Below are positions 62,179 through 64,000 of a stretch of DNA of 64,000 nucleotides, piece after piece. The notes beneath the pieces were generated by a model, which saw nothing but the letters and a program-made list of their open reading frames with translations, was not told where the DNA came from and made no database searches. Within the stretch, counting starts at the first letter, position 1; each line of letters opens with the position of its first letter. Location: the NCBI GenBank assembly GCA_958296045.1, contig CATQHT010000003.1:1933246-1997245 (forward strand), in the 5' to 3' direction. A program made the translations under genes and the position numbers. This stretch comes from Rhodothermales bacterium (GTDB lineage: Bacteria > Bacteroidota > Rhodothermia > Rhodothermales > Bin80).

Positions 62179-63680
62179 CCCATATGCGTTAACTTATTAA
62201 TGTCAATGTGATCCTGTATGTTGCCAGCGTCTACACTGAGATATGGCCACCAAGGGGGATCATGCTGAGAAGTGAAGACCGTTGCGGGCAACGACGACCA
62301 GGAATGTCCAGAAGCATGGCGTACTCTTCGGCCGCGAAGTGGAGAGCGCACTGTCACCTCATCGTTAGTCTGGAGAATAGATGAAGTGGACCGTATCAAA
62401 GGCAGCGGATGACAAGGAGTGGGGCCTGCTGGTGTCGTTCCTGCCTGCGAATTGGCAAGAACTAGCCGCCTCTACCGGCGCATTACGCGGCCTGCGTAAG
62501 GACAAGTCACCGGAAAGGCTCCTTCGGACATTGCTGATTCACTTGGGGTGCGGACACTCGTTGCGGGAGTCAGTCGCGCGGGCTCGTCAGGCTCAACTGG
62601 CCAACTTATCTGCAGTAGCGCTGCTCAAACGATTGCGTAAGTCACGAGACTGGCTCTATGCTATGTGCATGGAGCTGTTTCACGAGCATGGAATTGAAGT
62701 GTCCACAGGCGGCGGATTTCAAATGCGGGCATTTGACGCCACTGTTGTGAGTGAGCCTGGTCGCACTGGCTCAACATGGCGGCTGCATTACAGTGTTACT
62801 CTGCCATCACTGGGCTGCGATTTCTTTAAATTAACTGGAACGAAGGGAGCTGGCACGGGGGAATCGTTCAAGCAATTTCCAATCCGGGCAGGTGATTACA
62901 TACTGGCTGGCCGCGGGTACGCTACCGGTGCGGGTATTGAGCATGTGACCACAGCGGGCGGCTACGTAACGGTGCGCGTCAATACCGGTGCGCTGCGCTT
63001 TCAGAAAGCTTCCGGTCAGCCCTTTGACCTGCTGTCATCGGTAGAAACGCTGCAGCAGGCTGGGGCTGTGGGATTCTGGGCCACAGCCGTTAATGCAGAA
63101 ACGCCAGTGGTGGGACGCATTTGTGCACTACGAAAGACGGAGGAAGCAATCGAAGATGCACACAAAAAGATCCACAGGACCGCACAGCGTAAAAGAAAGA
63201 CGCCTCGCAGAAAGACCTTGCGGTACGCGCGCTACGTCATCTTGTTCACCACCTTCCCCGAGGACAAGTATACCGTAAAAGAGGTGCTTGAGTGGTACCG
63301 GCTACGCTGGCAGGTTGAACTGGTGTTCAAGCGCTTCAAATCGCTAGCACAACTGGGTCATTTGCCCAAATCCGACGATAACAGTGCCAGAGCATGGCTC
63401 TACGGGAAGCTGCTAGTAGCCCTGCTCACCGAAAAGATCGTCCGTCATGCGCGGACTCTTTCCCCTTGGGGCTACGACGCGCAGGCGTACGAGCAGTACG
63501 TGGAGGGACTTCAAGTTCGCGCTTAACCAAGTTAAGCGGACGATTGAGCCCGAGTGCTCATTATCTGAAATGATTCAACACTGACCTACTATTTCTGGGC
63601 AGTTGGCGGCACCTCCGAGAGTTAGAGTCAACCAAGTGGAACGCTATTTCCCAAGCTTTTTACAAGTTAACGCTTATGGG
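62179..63680. mobile_element. IS4-type insertion sequence (about 1.5 kb)
   Basis: The left end CCCATATGCGTTAACTT (62179) and the right end, inverted from 63680, CCCATAAGCGTTAACTT, agree at 16 of 17 positions. One transposase gene fills the + strand. I find no matching 9-12-bp target duplication: left flank GGAACACTC, right flank AATCCCTCA. The flanks may therefore have been rearranged or have diverged. It splits the AlbA_2 regulator gene. A second, solo left end of the same element is at 60109. Confidence 0.85.
62381..63526 (+). CDS. IS4 family transposase with altered catalytic residue
   Basis: This 381-residue transposase has the first catalytic Asp at D119 (R-A-F-D-A-T-V-V) and the IS4 signature Y-x2-R-x3-E-x6-K exact at Y306, R309, E313 and K320. 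The second catalytic Asp normally lies in a D-R-G-Y motif. Here the sequence is A-G-R-G-Y with G177 (GGC) where GAC would be expected. If real, this single change should abolish DNA cleavage. The frame is otherwise intact. A sequencing error or a truly inactive copy are the two explanations. Confidence 0.92.
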   Translation: MKWTVSKAADDKEWGLLVSFLPANWQELAASTGALRGLRKDKSPERLLRTLLIHLGCGHSLRESVARARQAQLANLSAVALLKRLRKSRDWLYAMCMELFHEHGIEVSTGGGFQMRAFDATVVSEPGRTGSTWRLHYSVTLPSLGCDFFKLTGTKGAGTGESFKQFPIRAGDYILAGRGYATGAGIEHVTTAGGYVTVRVNTGALRFQKASGQPFDLLSSVETLQQAGAVGFWATAVNAETPVVGRICALRKTEEAIEDAHKKIHRTAQRKRKTPRRKTLRYARYVILFTTFPEDKYTVKEVLEWYRLRWQVELVFKRFKSLAQLGHLPKSDDNSARAWLYGKLLVALLTEKIVRHARTLSPWGYDAQAYEQYVEGLQVRA

Positions 63681-63919
63681 AATCCCTCACCACCACCCGA
63701 TGCTACCCAGAAGACTACCCAGAAGCCAACCGGAAATCCACCCGCGACCGGATCGTGGATTGTCTCCGAGCCGAGCCCGGACTGACCCGGGCAGCGCTTG
63801 CCGAGCGCGTCGGCCTGTCTCAAGACGGCGTTAAGCACCACTTGCAGAACACGAAGGCGGTCGGGGTCATCCGTCGTGTCGGCACGGCCCGGGCGAGACA
63901 TTGGGAGGTGCTGGGGTGA
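63681..63919 (+). pseudogene. AlbA_2 regulator, winged-helix 3' part beyond the IS
   Basis: After the IS a frame encodes the usual T-Q-K-T-T-Q-K linker. A winged helix-turn-helix follows in a shifted frame: T-R-A-A-L-A-E-R-V-G-L-S-Q-D-G-V-K-H-H-L, then I-R-R-V-G-T-A-R-A-R-H-W-E-V-L-G, stop at 63919. This is the standard C-terminus of AlbA_2 ATPases. With the 5' part at 61021-62178 it shows that one gene was interrupted by the IS4-type element. Confidence 0.8.
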
Positions 63920-63947
63920 GATCGGCCGAGCTGGACGAGGCGGTGAA

Positions 63948-64000
63948 ATGAGCGCCGTCGGCGACCTTGAGACTATGACCCAGCGGCACGTCATCATGCT
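63948..64000 (+). CDS. hsdR: Probable type I restriction subunit HsdR, first codons
   Basis: ATG 63948 opens a frame M-S-A-V-G-D-L-E-T-M-T-Q-R-H-V-I-M that runs off the window. V-G-x-x-E-x-x-T-Q-x-x-V-I is how many HsdR proteins begin. It follows an hsdS remnant and an AlbA_2 regulator, the usual order in type I loci. Only 17 codons are visible, so the call rests on that short motif and on context. Confidence 0.5.
   Translation, partial: MSAVGDLETMTQRHVIM

Noticed and set aside
1-64000. CRISPR arrays, tRNA or rRNA genes
   Set aside because: I looked for regularly spaced long repeats, cloverleaf-like sequences and conserved rRNA blocks and saw none; the only phased repeats are the three at 57019-57091.

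Overview
The window looks like a chromosomal segment of a marine Gram-negative bacterium of the Bacteroidota/Rhodothermota/Balneolota type. The base composition is fairly GC-rich. Five secreted proteins end in a type IX secretion (T9SS) sorting domain with an N-P-N-P-F or P-N-P-F signature. A PorV-like barrel and a TonB receptor with an N-terminal carboxypeptidase-regulatory fold are present, and succinate dehydrogenase is of the single-subunit cytochrome b558 type. The species cannot be named from sequence alone.

Region 1 (1-22014, all + strand) is a polysaccharide utilisation locus, most probably for alginate. It holds a PL17-like oligo-alginate lyase (cut by the window start), an SDR dehydrogenase likely to reduce the unsaturated uronate product, a DctPQM TRAP transporter, a TonB-dependent receptor, a T9SS-secreted protein, PorV-like and FadL-like barrels, a secreted heparinase II/III-type lyase, a duplicated beta-helix protein, and two PL6 lyases. 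One PL6 lyase is fused to a second pectate-lyase-like helix. The implied route is surface depolymerisation, outer-membrane uptake, periplasmic trimming, TRAP import, then reduction.

Region 2 (22015-28178) is accessory DNA: a 290-bp MITE inserted into a decayed tyrosine recombinase, an NYN ribonuclease-like gene, a decayed MobV/Pre relaxase, a secreted choice-of-anchor-B protein and an IS256-type transposase remnant.

Region 3 (28179-54901) is mostly housekeeping: two amidohydrolases, a LysM lytic transglycosylase, a Na/Ca exchanger-like protein, sdhCAB, citrate synthase, RNase E/G, an MBL hydrolase, AroQ, NadE, a TPR peptidase and a DUF4159 protein. It is interrupted by a partial IS66 element and by an MmeI-like type IIL restriction-modification gene.

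Region 4 (54902-64000) is a transposon graveyard: IS21 istA/istB fragments, a DUF4143 AAA ATPase preceded by 23-bp iteron-like repeats, and an intact DDE insertion sequence with 16-bp inverted repeats and a perfect 9-bp target duplication. That insertion interrupts the end of another IS. Beyond it lie the ruins of a type I restriction locus (hsdS pseudogene, AlbA_2 ATPase pseudogene split by an IS4 copy, and the first codons of a probable hsdR). Two MITEs, at 4667 and 22621, share termini and a 3' half with the intact IS. They are probably non-autonomous relatives moved by that transposase family.
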